Source: Labilibaculum sp. (GTDB lineage Bacteria; Bacteroidota; Bacteroidia; Bacteroidales; Marinifilaceae). From it: a stretch of 64,000 nt of DNA. The notes beneath the pieces were generated by a model, which did no database searches, was not told where the DNA came from, and saw only the letters and a program-made list of their open reading frames with translations. This document shows positions 9,853-18,001 of the stretch, piece after piece. Within the stretch, counting starts at the first letter, position 1. Each line of letters opens with the position of its first letter. Where the stretch lies: the NCBI GenBank assembly GCA_016342745.1, contig JAEINT010000002.1:372001-436000 (forward strand). Reading direction: 5' to 3'. Made by a program: the position numbers and the translations under genes.

Positions 9853-9972
9853 AAAAAGCTTGTTATGTGAGGTAAATTAAGCAACAGAATTGCTTACTAT
9901 TTGTAACAATGCGTGGCGTTTTTTTTATAAAAGGTGCAACGCAACATAAGATTAATAACTAATTACAAAAAA

Positions 9973-11046
9973 ATGAAAAATTTATTACTATTTACTGTTA
10001 CCCTTTTACTCTTCGTCTCGTGCAAAAAACAGGATGATAAAACGACCGTTAGCATTGTAGAAAATGAATTTTACATTAATGGAAAACCAACTTTTGAAGG
10101 CAAAATATGGCGAGATTATTCCATTCAAGGCTTGTTGCCTAATGTGAGAATGGTGCAAGGAATTTACGATGATTTAAACTCCAAAACAGTAAATCGTTGG
10201 GCTTATCCAGATACAAAAGTTTGGGATGCCAATAGAAATACAAAAGAGTTTATGGAAGCAATGCCTTTGTGGAAGGGGAATGGCTTGTTAGCCTTTACCA
10301 TTAATTTGCAAGGTGGTAGCCCCGAAGGATATTCGGAAACGCAACCTTGGCACAACTCTGCAATTACCGAAAAAGGCGAACTGCGCCCCGAATATATGAA
10401 TCGCTTGAAGCAAATACTGACAGAAGCAGATCGTTTGGGAATGGTGGCTATTGTTGGTGTATATTATTTTGGACAAGAGCGAAGAATGGAAAGTGAAGAA
10501 GCTATTAAAACGGGTTTGCTTAATGCTGTTGACTGGATTTTAGAAAATGATTTTCGCAATGTCTTGATCGAGGTTTGTAACGAGAGTTCATTTCTATATT
10601 CTCATCCAATTCTTAAAGAAGAGCGAGTGCATGAGTTGATTCATTTGGCCAAATCGCGCCAAGTAAACGTAAGAAGATTATTGGTAGGAACCAGTTTTTT
10701 AGGCAATCACATTCCAACAGATACAGTTGCTGCCATTTCTGATTTTATATTAATCCATGGCAATGGAGTTGAGAAGTGGGAAGGAATTGTTGAGCAAGTG
10801 AATAAAACCAAAGCTTTAAAGGGGTACAATGGACAGCCAATTGTTTACAACGAAGATGATCATGAAGATTTTGATCAGCCAATGAATAATTTCGTTGCTG
10901 CGACAAGTTTAAAAGCATCTTGGGGATATTTCGATTACCGTCGAGAAGGCGAAGCATTTGAATGCGGATACCAGAATCCACCAGTTGATTGGGGAATTAA
11001 TTCAGAACGTAAAAAGACATTTTTTAAAATATTAAGTGAGTGGTAA
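9973..11046 (+). CDS. Putative clan-A glycoside hydrolase, lipoprotein
   Basis: I choose the ATG at 9973 (357 residues) over the upstream one at 9934, because it begins a clean SPII signal (MKNLLLFTVTLLLFVSC). The rest looks like a (beta/alpha)8 glycosidase: NVLIEVCNESS (Glu near residue 205) matches the Asn-Glu acid/base strand of clan GH-A, and VYNEDDHEDF (near 293) is a candidate nucleophile region. I cannot assign a numbered GH family. Its place between GH43 and an acetylxylan esterase suggests action on a xylan side chain or oligosaccharide. The stop codon overlaps the next start (TAATG). Confidence 0.7.
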   Translation: MKNLLLFTVTLLLFVSCKKQDDKTTVSIVENEFYINGKPTFEGKIWRDYSIQGLLPNVRMVQGIYDDLNSKTVNRWAYPDTKVWDANRNTKEFMEAMPLWKGNGLLAFTINLQGGSPEGYSETQPWHNSAITEKGELRPEYMNRLKQILTEADRLGMVAIVGVYYFGQERRMESEEAIKTGLLNAVDWILENDFRNVLIEVCNESSFLYSHPILKEERVHELIHLAKSRQVNVRRLLVGTSFLGNHIPTDTVAAISDFILIHGNGVEKWEGIVEQVNKTKALKGYNGQPIVYNEDDHEDFDQPMNNFVAATSLKASWGYFDYRREGEAFECGYQNPPVDWGINSERKKTFFKILSEW

Positions 11047-12740
11047 TGAGAAAGAAAATTGAACTCGTAATCTTATTTTTAAGCTTGAATTTGATCTCTC
11101 TATCTGCTCAAAATTTAATCCCACCTACATGGTCCTTGAGCTTTGGAAATGAATCTATTCCCAAGGAAATATCGAATATTAACATGCTATTGTCTTGGGA
11201 AAGACAAGGTTTTTCCTATTTGAATACTCCTGGAGAATTAAGAACAGAATTTCAAATTTCGCAGCTCGATACATGTGAAAATTTTACTTTAGAGATAAGT
11301 TTACGACTCGATGTTCAGGATATATTAATCAATGAGAAATACATTGGAGGCAATATTTCCAATGAGTTTATATGGTCTCCTAATCCTAATTATAAAACCA
11401 GCAAGTTTATAGTACCAGCCAGTTATCTTCACTTCAATAAGGAAAATACAATTGCTATTCGCGTTTCGAATTTTTCATATACAGGAGGGAAAAGTCATAA
11501 CTTGGTTCGTCTTTATTCTGGGGAAGATTTGCGAGAACCTACCATTCAATTGAGCTTTGAATCGGCAGAGCATTTGTACCAGAAAAATGAGGAGCTGCAG
11601 TTTAGTGTGCATACAGAAACAGATTCTGATGGGCTTTTAAATGTTCTGTTGCGTAATGATTTCATGGATACCATTTGCAGTAGAAACATTCAGGTGAAAA
11701 AAGGTCTTAGTTCTACTAAAATTGATTTGAGCAATGAAAATTTGTTGCCAGGTTTTTATGAAGTAATAGCAAGTCTGAAAAATGATGGATATGCGGGAAC
11801 AGTTGAATGGTTTGCTGTATCACCAACAAAAATTGAAGACTCATCTGCAGCACCTCATGATTTTGATGAATTTTGGAATGCTGCCTTGAATGAATTAAGT
11901 CTGGTTAAAGCGGATTTTAAAATGAGTAAGGCGGATCATCTGTGTACAGAGAAAAGAGACGCTTACATTGTTGAAATGCATTCGATTGACAGTGCATTGA
12001 TTCGAGGCTATTATTTTGCACCGAAAAAGAAAGGCACCTATGCTGCAATTTTAAATTTACCTGGTTATGGCTATGGTTTTGAGCATTTGGATGAATTTCT
12101 AAGTAATCAAGAGGATGTAATTGAATTGGCTCTTTGTGTAAGAGGTCATGGAATTAGTAAAGATGCTTTTACGCCCGATTCAGGAACTGGATTTATGGGA
12201 CATCAAATAGGCAATAAAGAGAAATCCGCTTATCGCAAGATTTATATGGATTGCATCAGAGCCGTTGAGTTTTTGATGTCTCGCGATGAGGTTGATAAAA
12301 CAAAAATTGGTGTGTTTGGGGGTAGTCAAGGAGGAGGATTGGCACTTATGACTTCAGGTTTGGCTAACAAACACATAAGTGCTTGTGCTTATTTCGATCC
12401 ATTCCCTTGTGATTTAATGAACCATATTGAAATTCGTAAAATGCTCAAAGGAGAGATCAATAATTTCTTAGCTTGCTACAATCACTCTTACACTTTTGCC
12501 CATGCTTTACATACGCTTGAATATTTAGATACAAAACATTTTGCGGAAGGAATTCAAGCACCAACACTTTACCTTACAGGACTTTTTGATGATGATTGTC
12601 CTACGAGATTAGGTTTTTCTGCTTACAACAAGATTAAGGCGCCTAAAGGGTTTAAAATATTTCCTAATGACAGTCATATAGGTGAGTCGAATTACAAGAA
12701 AGAAGCCATGGCATTTTTTAAAAAGCAGTTTCAATATTAG
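11046..12740 (+). CDS. Acetylxylan esterase (AXE1/cephalosporin-deacetylase family) with N-terminal beta-sandwich
   Basis: The ATG at 11046 shares its A with the previous stop; a GTG six bases upstream is also possible. A signal peptide (MRKKIELVILFLSLN...LSAQ) points to export. Residues about 25-165 resemble the jelly-roll sugar-binding domain of GH2 proteins. Residues about 270-564 are an alpha/beta hydrolase of the AXE1 type: nucleophile Ser in FGGSQGGG (near 426), Asp in GLFDDDCPT (near 516) and His in NDSHIGES (near 542). The family removes acetyl groups from xylan or xylo-oligosaccharides. Last + strand gene of the locus, ending in a terminator shared with the regulator. Confidence 0.88.
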   Translation: MRKKIELVILFLSLNLISLSAQNLIPPTWSLSFGNESIPKEISNINMLLSWERQGFSYLNTPGELRTEFQISQLDTCENFTLEISLRLDVQDILINEKYIGGNISNEFIWSPNPNYKTSKFIVPASYLHFNKENTIAIRVSNFSYTGGKSHNLVRLYSGEDLREPTIQLSFESAEHLYQKNEELQFSVHTETDSDGLLNVLLRNDFMDTICSRNIQVKKGLSSTKIDLSNENLLPGFYEVIASLKNDGYAGTVEWFAVSPTKIEDSSAAPHDFDEFWNAALNELSLVKADFKMSKADHLCTEKRDAYIVEMHSIDSALIRGYYFAPKKKGTYAAILNLPGYGYGFEHLDEFLSNQEDVIELALCVRGHGISKDAFTPDSGTGFMGHQIGNKEKSAYRKIYMDCIRAVEFLMSRDEVDKTKIGVFGGSQGGGLALMTSGLANKHISACAYFDPFPCDLMNHIEIRKMLKGEINNFLACYNHSYTFAHALHTLEYLDTKHFAEGIQAPTLYLTGLFDDDCPTRLGFSAYNKIKAPKGFKIFPNDSHIGESNYKKEAMAFFKKQFQY

Positions 12741-12757
12741 AGTTTAAACTGCTTTTT
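12720..12757. terminator. Bidirectional terminator between esterase and HTCS
   Basis: AAAAAGCAGTTT (12720-12731) pairs perfectly with AAACTGCTTTTT (12746-12757) around a 14-nt loop. The left arm overlaps the last codons of the esterase. The A and T tracts make it usable by both convergent genes. Confidence 0.8.
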
Positions 12758-12767
12758 AGGCTAACTC

Positions 12768-15700
12768 TTATTTGTCGAAATACTTACTCGGAGTCTTCCC
12801 ATATAACTTTTTAAAACAAGTACTAAAATACTTAGGATCGTCGAATCCCGATAAGGTGGCTACTTCGTTGATGGTATATTTTCCCATTTGAAGTAGTTCA
12901 ACCGAATGCTTTAAACGAATTACCTTCACAAAATCGTTGGGTGTTTGACCAATTAGAGCTTTCAATTTTTCGTAAAGCAAACTCTTGCTAACACCCATTT
13001 CCTGAGCAAAATCGTTTACCGCAAACTTCGGATTGTCCATTTGCTTTTCGACTAATTCTACTGCCTTTTCAATAAAGACTTTATCCTGAGAATTGGCGTA
13101 TGTTGTGTCTTTTACATTTGGTTCTGCAGTATTTAGGAAGCGTTCTTTTGCACGCATTCGGTTGCGAATCAAATTGTCGATTTTGGCTCGCAGAATCGTG
13201 ATGTCGAAAGGTTTGGTAATGTAATCGTCAACACCTGTCTGTAAGCCTTTCATGATATCTTCTTTCTCGTTTAAAGCAGAAAGCAAAATCACAGGAATGT
13301 GCGAAGTCTCAAAATTGTTTCTCACCTTATTGCTTAAGGTGATTCCATCCATTTCTGGCATTTTCACATCCGAAATAAGAATATCTGGTTTTACTTCTGT
13401 GATATCATCCAAAGCAATTTTGCCATTTTCTGCAACAGAAACATGGTAGTGTTCGCTTAAACTGGTAAACAGATAATTTCGCAGCTCATCGTTGTCTTCT
13501 GCAATAAGGATTTTTGATCGTTTTTGAGACTCTGAAGTTGGTTGTTGAACCGAATCAGCATCAATATCCATGTGCTCAACCTTTATTTCTCTATGCGCTT
13601 TTGTTTCGATGTAAGTAACCTCTTTTCCAAATTGAGTTTTACCATGTTTCAATACGATTTTAAACTCAGATCCTTTATTTTCTTCACTTTCGAATTGAAT
13701 TCTCCCTTTGTGAAGTGCTACATAGTTTTTAACCAGTAGCAAACCAATTCCAGTACCTGGAACCTTTGAATTAATAGCATTTTCACCGCGATAAAATTCT
13801 TTAAATAAATTTCGTTGTGCTTTCTTCGAAATTCCAATTCCCGAGTCTTTTACGGCAATCGACCATGTTTTTTTATCCGCGAGAAGCGAAACGTGAACCG
13901 TTCCATTGTTAGGCGTGTATTTGATGGCATTGGAAAGTAAATTTTCAATCACCTTATCCATTTTGGCCACGTCGATGTATTCTTCCAATTCTTTGACTTC
14001 GGAAGAAAAATCAAGAACAATATTTTTTCTCTCTGCAAGAGTCTTAAAATTCATCACCTTGCGTTGCAGTAAATCAAGCATTTCAACTTTACTTAAAACC
14101 AACTGACTTTTATCCAAATCTGATTTTTGAAAGTCGAGCAACTGACAAACCAGTGCGTTTAGTTTATCGAGGTTGTTTACCGATAAATTAAGGTAATACT
14201 TTCCTTTCTCAGACAAGCCATTTTCCATTTTTAGCTCATTAAGAGGAGCACTAACCAGAGTTAGCGGAGTTCGAATATCGTGAGCTGTATTGGTGAAGAA
14301 ATTGATTTTTTCTTCGGAGCTTTTCTTCTTAATCTTGATTTGCAAGTAAATAACGATCCAACGAACAATCAGAATTGCCAAAAGGAAATAGAGTAGTTTC
14401 GCCCAAATGGTATTGTAAAAAGGCGGAAGTACCGTTATTTCAATGCTTCTTTCATCTAAAATTGTATCGGTTGAATAGTCTAATGCCTTTAAAGAAAGTG
14501 TGTAATCGCCAGGTGATAGATTGGTGTAATTGGTCGATTTGGCAAATGAAGGCGTATTCCAATTCTCATCCAATCCTTCCAATTTCCAGATATATTTTAT
14601 TTCATCAGAATTAAAAAAACTAATGGCAGTATAGGCAACAGAGAAAGAGTGCTGATAATGTTTCAGAACTAACTTCTCGGTGTTGTTGATCGATTTTTTT
14701 AGCGGTGAACCTTCTTCGTTCGGATAAACGACTTTATTGAACAAGCCAAACTCTTCCAAATAGATATCGGCTTTTTTGCTGTTGGAATGAATCTCCGAAG
14801 GATTAAACTTGGTTACGCCATGATAAGATCCGAACAAAATAGCACCTGATTTACTTTTAAAAGCAGCACATTGATTAAAGGTTTTATCGGAAATTCCATC
14901 TTCGGTAGAGAAATTCTGAAAGCTGTTGTCGCTTGTGTTGAATTGGGAAATTCCATTTTCGGTACTCAGCCATAAATGCTCGCCATCGGGAATAATTGCA
15001 TAAATATGATTCGATGGAAGTCCATTTTCAACTGTAAATGCTTTTGTCTCTTTTGTGATTAAATCGTAATGAAAAAATCCAGAGCCTCTGGTTCCGTAAT
15101 AAATTCCATTTTTCTGATCTGCATAAACGCAGTACACAAAATATCGTCTCGAAATCAGATTGAGTAAATTTGTCTTTTTATCGAACAAATAAACACCTTG
15201 AACACCTCCAATACAAAGTTCATCTTTACTGATTTCAACAATGGAATTAATGCTGAGATTATTGTACTGAATAAAAGATTTTGTTTTGTAATTGAACTGA
15301 CAAAGGTTTCCGTCTCGTCCTCCAATCCAAATATTTTTATCGGAATCTAAAGAAATTTCGAAAATGTAATTGGTGCCAATAGATTCTGGATCAGAAGTGT
15401 TATGTAGGTATTGATGACTTAGTTCAAAATTAGAATTGAATACATATGCACCTTTAGAATAGGAGCCAGCCCAAATATGTCCATCGCCATCTTCACACAA
15501 ATCGAGAAAGACATTGGTTTCGGTACTTGAACTTTTAAAAAAATGATGCCATTTCTGATTTCGCTTTTCGAGGATGCTTACACCATTATTGGTCCCAAAC
15601 CATAAATTCCCTTTTCGATCTTCAATAACGCTGTTCACGATACTGTTTCCCAAAGATTGATCGTTGTTGGTTTGATGACTGATGATCTCAAAATTAAGCG

Positions 15701-16703
15701 ATGAAGGATCCAAAATGTTGACTCCTCCAGTATAAGTGCCAATCCAAATTCGATCCTCTTTATCTTTGTAGATGTCGTAAACACCATTCCCATTTAAAGA
15801 GAATTGAATGTCTTCATCTTCCTGAAAAACTTGTTTTACTTTGAAGTTTGTCTGATCAACAATCCACACGCCCATGCCGTCAGATCCTACCAACATTTCA
15901 TTGCCGTTCAACAATTCAAACTTACGAATGGGAACGGTCGGAAAATCAATATTAATAGTTTTTAAATCCGTTAGAGATTCATCCTTTAAATTATAGCAAT
16001 AGACCCCTTCGGAAAAGGTGCCAATCCAAATGGTATTTGTTTTTGGATTGTAGTAAGTCGTATTTATTCTTTGGTTCTCACCCAAGTCAATTTTAAGTTC
16101 CTCCAATGATTGTTGACTTGTTTCATAGAGATAAATCTTATCGAATGAGGAAAAAAGCATTCTACCTTTATCTATTGAAAGAACAGACGTAATGAAGGTC
16201 TGTTTTAAAGGATAGCTTTTAAATTGTTCTAGTTTATTGTCTTTCAGAAAGAAAAGCCCATTATCTGTTCCCAACCAAAGTGTATTATTGGCATCAAAAG
16301 AAGAAGCAATAATCCACAATTCGGAATGAAATTGATTACGATGAAAATTGAAAAACACTTCGAATCGGTCGTTCTGATAACTGAATTTATAGATTTGACC
16401 GACATCACTATATGCCCAAAGTAAGGAATCTCGATCTAATTTAAGATAAAAATTCTCGGGAGCATTATCGCGTGGAGTAGAAGGTAGAGTATAGTTTTTA
16501 ATCGTTTTGCCATCGAAACGATCCACACCTGTTTTGGTCGATATCCAAATAAACTCCTTTTTATCTTGCTTGATACTAACCGTTTGGCGGCTGCTCAATC
16601 CCTGTTCAACATTAATATGACGAAATTGTTGCCCACTCAGTAAGTTCGTTCCACTTAACAAGATGAAAAAAGGGATAAATATTCGTGTAATTTTCAGACT
16701 CAT
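12768..16703 (-). CDS. Hybrid two-component system regulator (HTCS) of the xylan locus
   Basis: This 1311-residue protein has, in order: a signal peptide (to about 25); periplasmic two-component-regulator propeller repeats (about 30-680, many DxxGNLWFGT-like blades); a Y_Y_Y domain (about 685-755); one membrane helix (about 765-785); HisKA with His808 in NTAHDIRTPL; HATPase_c (about 905-1030, DSGIGI and GTGIGLLL); a receiver domain (about 1062-1175, ILIAEDND and ISDVKMPEMDG); and an AraC-type DNA-binding domain (about 1205-1308). HTCS proteins sense oligosaccharides in the periplasm and activate the adjacent utilisation genes. Convergent placement at the end of the xylanolytic genes makes xylo-oligosaccharides the likely signal. 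Confidence 0.96.
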   Translation of the reverse strand: MSLKITRIFIPFFILLSGTNLLSGQQFRHINVEQGLSSRQTVSIKQDKKEFIWISTKTGVDRFDGKTIKNYTLPSTPRDNAPENFYLKLDRDSLLWAYSDVGQIYKFSYQNDRFEVFFNFHRNQFHSELWIIASSFDANNTLWLGTDNGLFFLKDNKLEQFKSYPLKQTFITSVLSIDKGRMLFSSFDKIYLYETSQQSLEELKIDLGENQRINTTYYNPKTNTIWIGTFSEGVYCYNLKDESLTDLKTINIDFPTVPIRKFELLNGNEMLVGSDGMGVWIVDQTNFKVKQVFQEDEDIQFSLNGNGVYDIYKDKEDRIWIGTYTGGVNILDPSSLNFEIISHQTNNDQSLGNSIVNSVIEDRKGNLWFGTNNGVSILEKRNQKWHHFFKSSSTETNVFLDLCEDGDGHIWAGSYSKGAYVFNSNFELSHQYLHNTSDPESIGTNYIFEISLDSDKNIWIGGRDGNLCQFNYKTKSFIQYNNLSINSIVEISKDELCIGGVQGVYLFDKKTNLLNLISRRYFVYCVYADQKNGIYYGTRGSGFFHYDLITKETKAFTVENGLPSNHIYAIIPDGEHLWLSTENGISQFNTSDNSFQNFSTEDGISDKTFNQCAAFKSKSGAILFGSYHGVTKFNPSEIHSNSKKADIYLEEFGLFNKVVYPNEEGSPLKKSINNTEKLVLKHYQHSFSVAYTAISFFNSDEIKYIWKLEGLDENWNTPSFAKSTNYTNLSPGDYTLSLKALDYSTDTILDERSIEITVLPPFYNTIWAKLLYFLLAILIVRWIVIYLQIKIKKKSSEEKINFFTNTAHDIRTPLTLVSAPLNELKMENGLSEKGKYYLNLSVNNLDKLNALVCQLLDFQKSDLDKSQLVLSKVEMLDLLQRKVMNFKTLAERKNIVLDFSSEVKELEEYIDVAKMDKVIENLLSNAIKYTPNNGTVHVSLLADKKTWSIAVKDSGIGISKKAQRNLFKEFYRGENAINSKVPGTGIGLLLVKNYVALHKGRIQFESEENKGSEFKIVLKHGKTQFGKEVTYIETKAHREIKVEHMDIDADSVQQPTSESQKRSKILIAEDNDELRNYLFTSLSEHYHVSVAENGKIALDDITEVKPDILISDVKMPEMDGITLSNKVRNNFETSHIPVILLSALNEKEDIMKGLQTGVDDYITKPFDITILRAKIDNLIRNRMRAKERFLNTAEPNVKDTTYANSQDKVFIEKAVELVEKQMDNPKFAVNDFAQEMGVSKSLLYEKLKALIGQTPNDFVKVIRLKHSVELLQMGKYTINEVATLSGFDDPKYFSTCFKKLYGKTPSKYFDK

Positions 16704-16866
16704 TCCGCTTAGGTGTATATCAAAAGAAAGAAATACCCTTAATGGGATTTCTTAAGTTATGAAGATAAAACAAAATGTTGGTAGGTGATTGCAATTTTAG
16801 CTAAAAAATATGGGAAAGACAAGGGTAAGCGGGAAGTTAGAGAGACAAATAGATATATTATAAATT

Positions 16867-17955
16867 CTATTTTTTAGGTTTCTTTTTCTTCATTCCCTGA
16901 ATAACTACATTCCCAGTTCCGTATGGGTTACATGGGTATTGAAATGCTCGTTTGCTCTTTTTTTTATCATTAATGATATCGTAAAACTCATCTAAATATT
17001 TCAATGTGACTTTTTGATAGTTTTTTTCCAGCATTGTATTCGATTGATAAATTTCGTAAATCTCAACTTTTATCTCATTAAATAGCTGAAAAGTTGAAGT
17101 AAACTCTTTCATATCATCAATACAATAACCGCGATATCTTCTTTCTCGGACCGATTTCATTCGTAATTCCTCCGCCGGCAGAGCATAAGGAGTGTAAACA
17201 ATTCCAGCATGATCAAAATCGTAGGGAACAGGAACAAGAGCTGCATTATCATTACCACTAATTAACTTGATATTGTGCAAGAATTGAATGGACCAATCGG
17301 TGTTTCCTATCAGAAATTGAAAGACGGCCATTTGTAAAAATAGTTCTCGATCTGTTTTTATCGGATTAATATTGAGCCGTTTTACTAGTTTCGATTCGTT
17401 TCTTTGGGTCATACAATTTTGATCCTCCAGAAGAATTCCCAATTTAGGTTTGCTTTTTTTTCCTTTTTTACGATCCTCAAAACAAGTTTTCACCAATCGA
17501 ACTTGAAAACTATTGGGCGTAATTAGTTGATAAATTTTGTAGACCAAATATTCTCGAAGAACATATTTATCATCTTTACAATGAGTTACGAGTTTTAATT
17601 TGTTTTGACCTTGAAATAGACTACTCTTCAAAATCTCTAAACTATCAAAATTAAGAAGTAATGGAGGAGTAGTACAATTTTCTCGAAGTTTTCTAAAATT
17701 CCCTCGCGTTTTAACCTTTATTTGCATTGATTTTTCAAGACCATCCTCTTTATAGGAGAAAAGAATCGGATAGTAAGCAGATTTCTCATTTCGATCAGAA
17801 AAAAGTTTACGGATGTTTCCTTTTAAGCAGATTTCAATCGGCTCATCATCTTCAAATAAAGAATAGATCGCACACGCTTCTTTTTGGATTGTTGTTTGAC
17901 CAAAACTAACCGATGCAAGAAACGAGAAAGAAATAATTGTGACGAATAGTCGCAT
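16867..17955 (-). CDS. Exported protein, possibly CotH/HipA-like kinase fold
   Basis: This 362-residue protein has a signal peptide (MRLFVTIISFSFLASVSFGQ). I see no confident family. Features that recall CotH-like atypical kinases are a KVKTRGNFR segment, YVLREYLVYKIYQ, then GNTDWSIQFLHN and PVPYDFDHAG, where Asn and Asp residues could form the catalytic and metal-binding positions. The C-terminus is Lys-rich (MKKKKPKK). It lies between the HTCS and an exported phosphatase, all on the - strand, with gaps of 163 and 46 bp. The kinase link is only an inference. Confidence 0.7.
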   Translation of the reverse strand: MRLFVTIISFSFLASVSFGQTTIQKEACAIYSLFEDDEPIEICLKGNIRKLFSDRNEKSAYYPILFSYKEDGLEKSMQIKVKTRGNFRKLRENCTTPPLLLNFDSLEILKSSLFQGQNKLKLVTHCKDDKYVLREYLVYKIYQLITPNSFQVRLVKTCFEDRKKGKKSKPKLGILLEDQNCMTQRNESKLVKRLNINPIKTDRELFLQMAVFQFLIGNTDWSIQFLHNIKLISGNDNAALVPVPYDFDHAGIVYTPYALPAEELRMKSVRERRYRGYCIDDMKEFTSTFQLFNEIKVEIYEIYQSNTMLEKNYQKVTLKYLDEFYDIINDKKKSKRAFQYPCNPYGTGNVVIQGMKKKKPKK

Positions 17956-18001
17956 TTTTCTTTACCAATAAAATTTAAAAGCGGGGCATACGCATAGGAG
18001 A

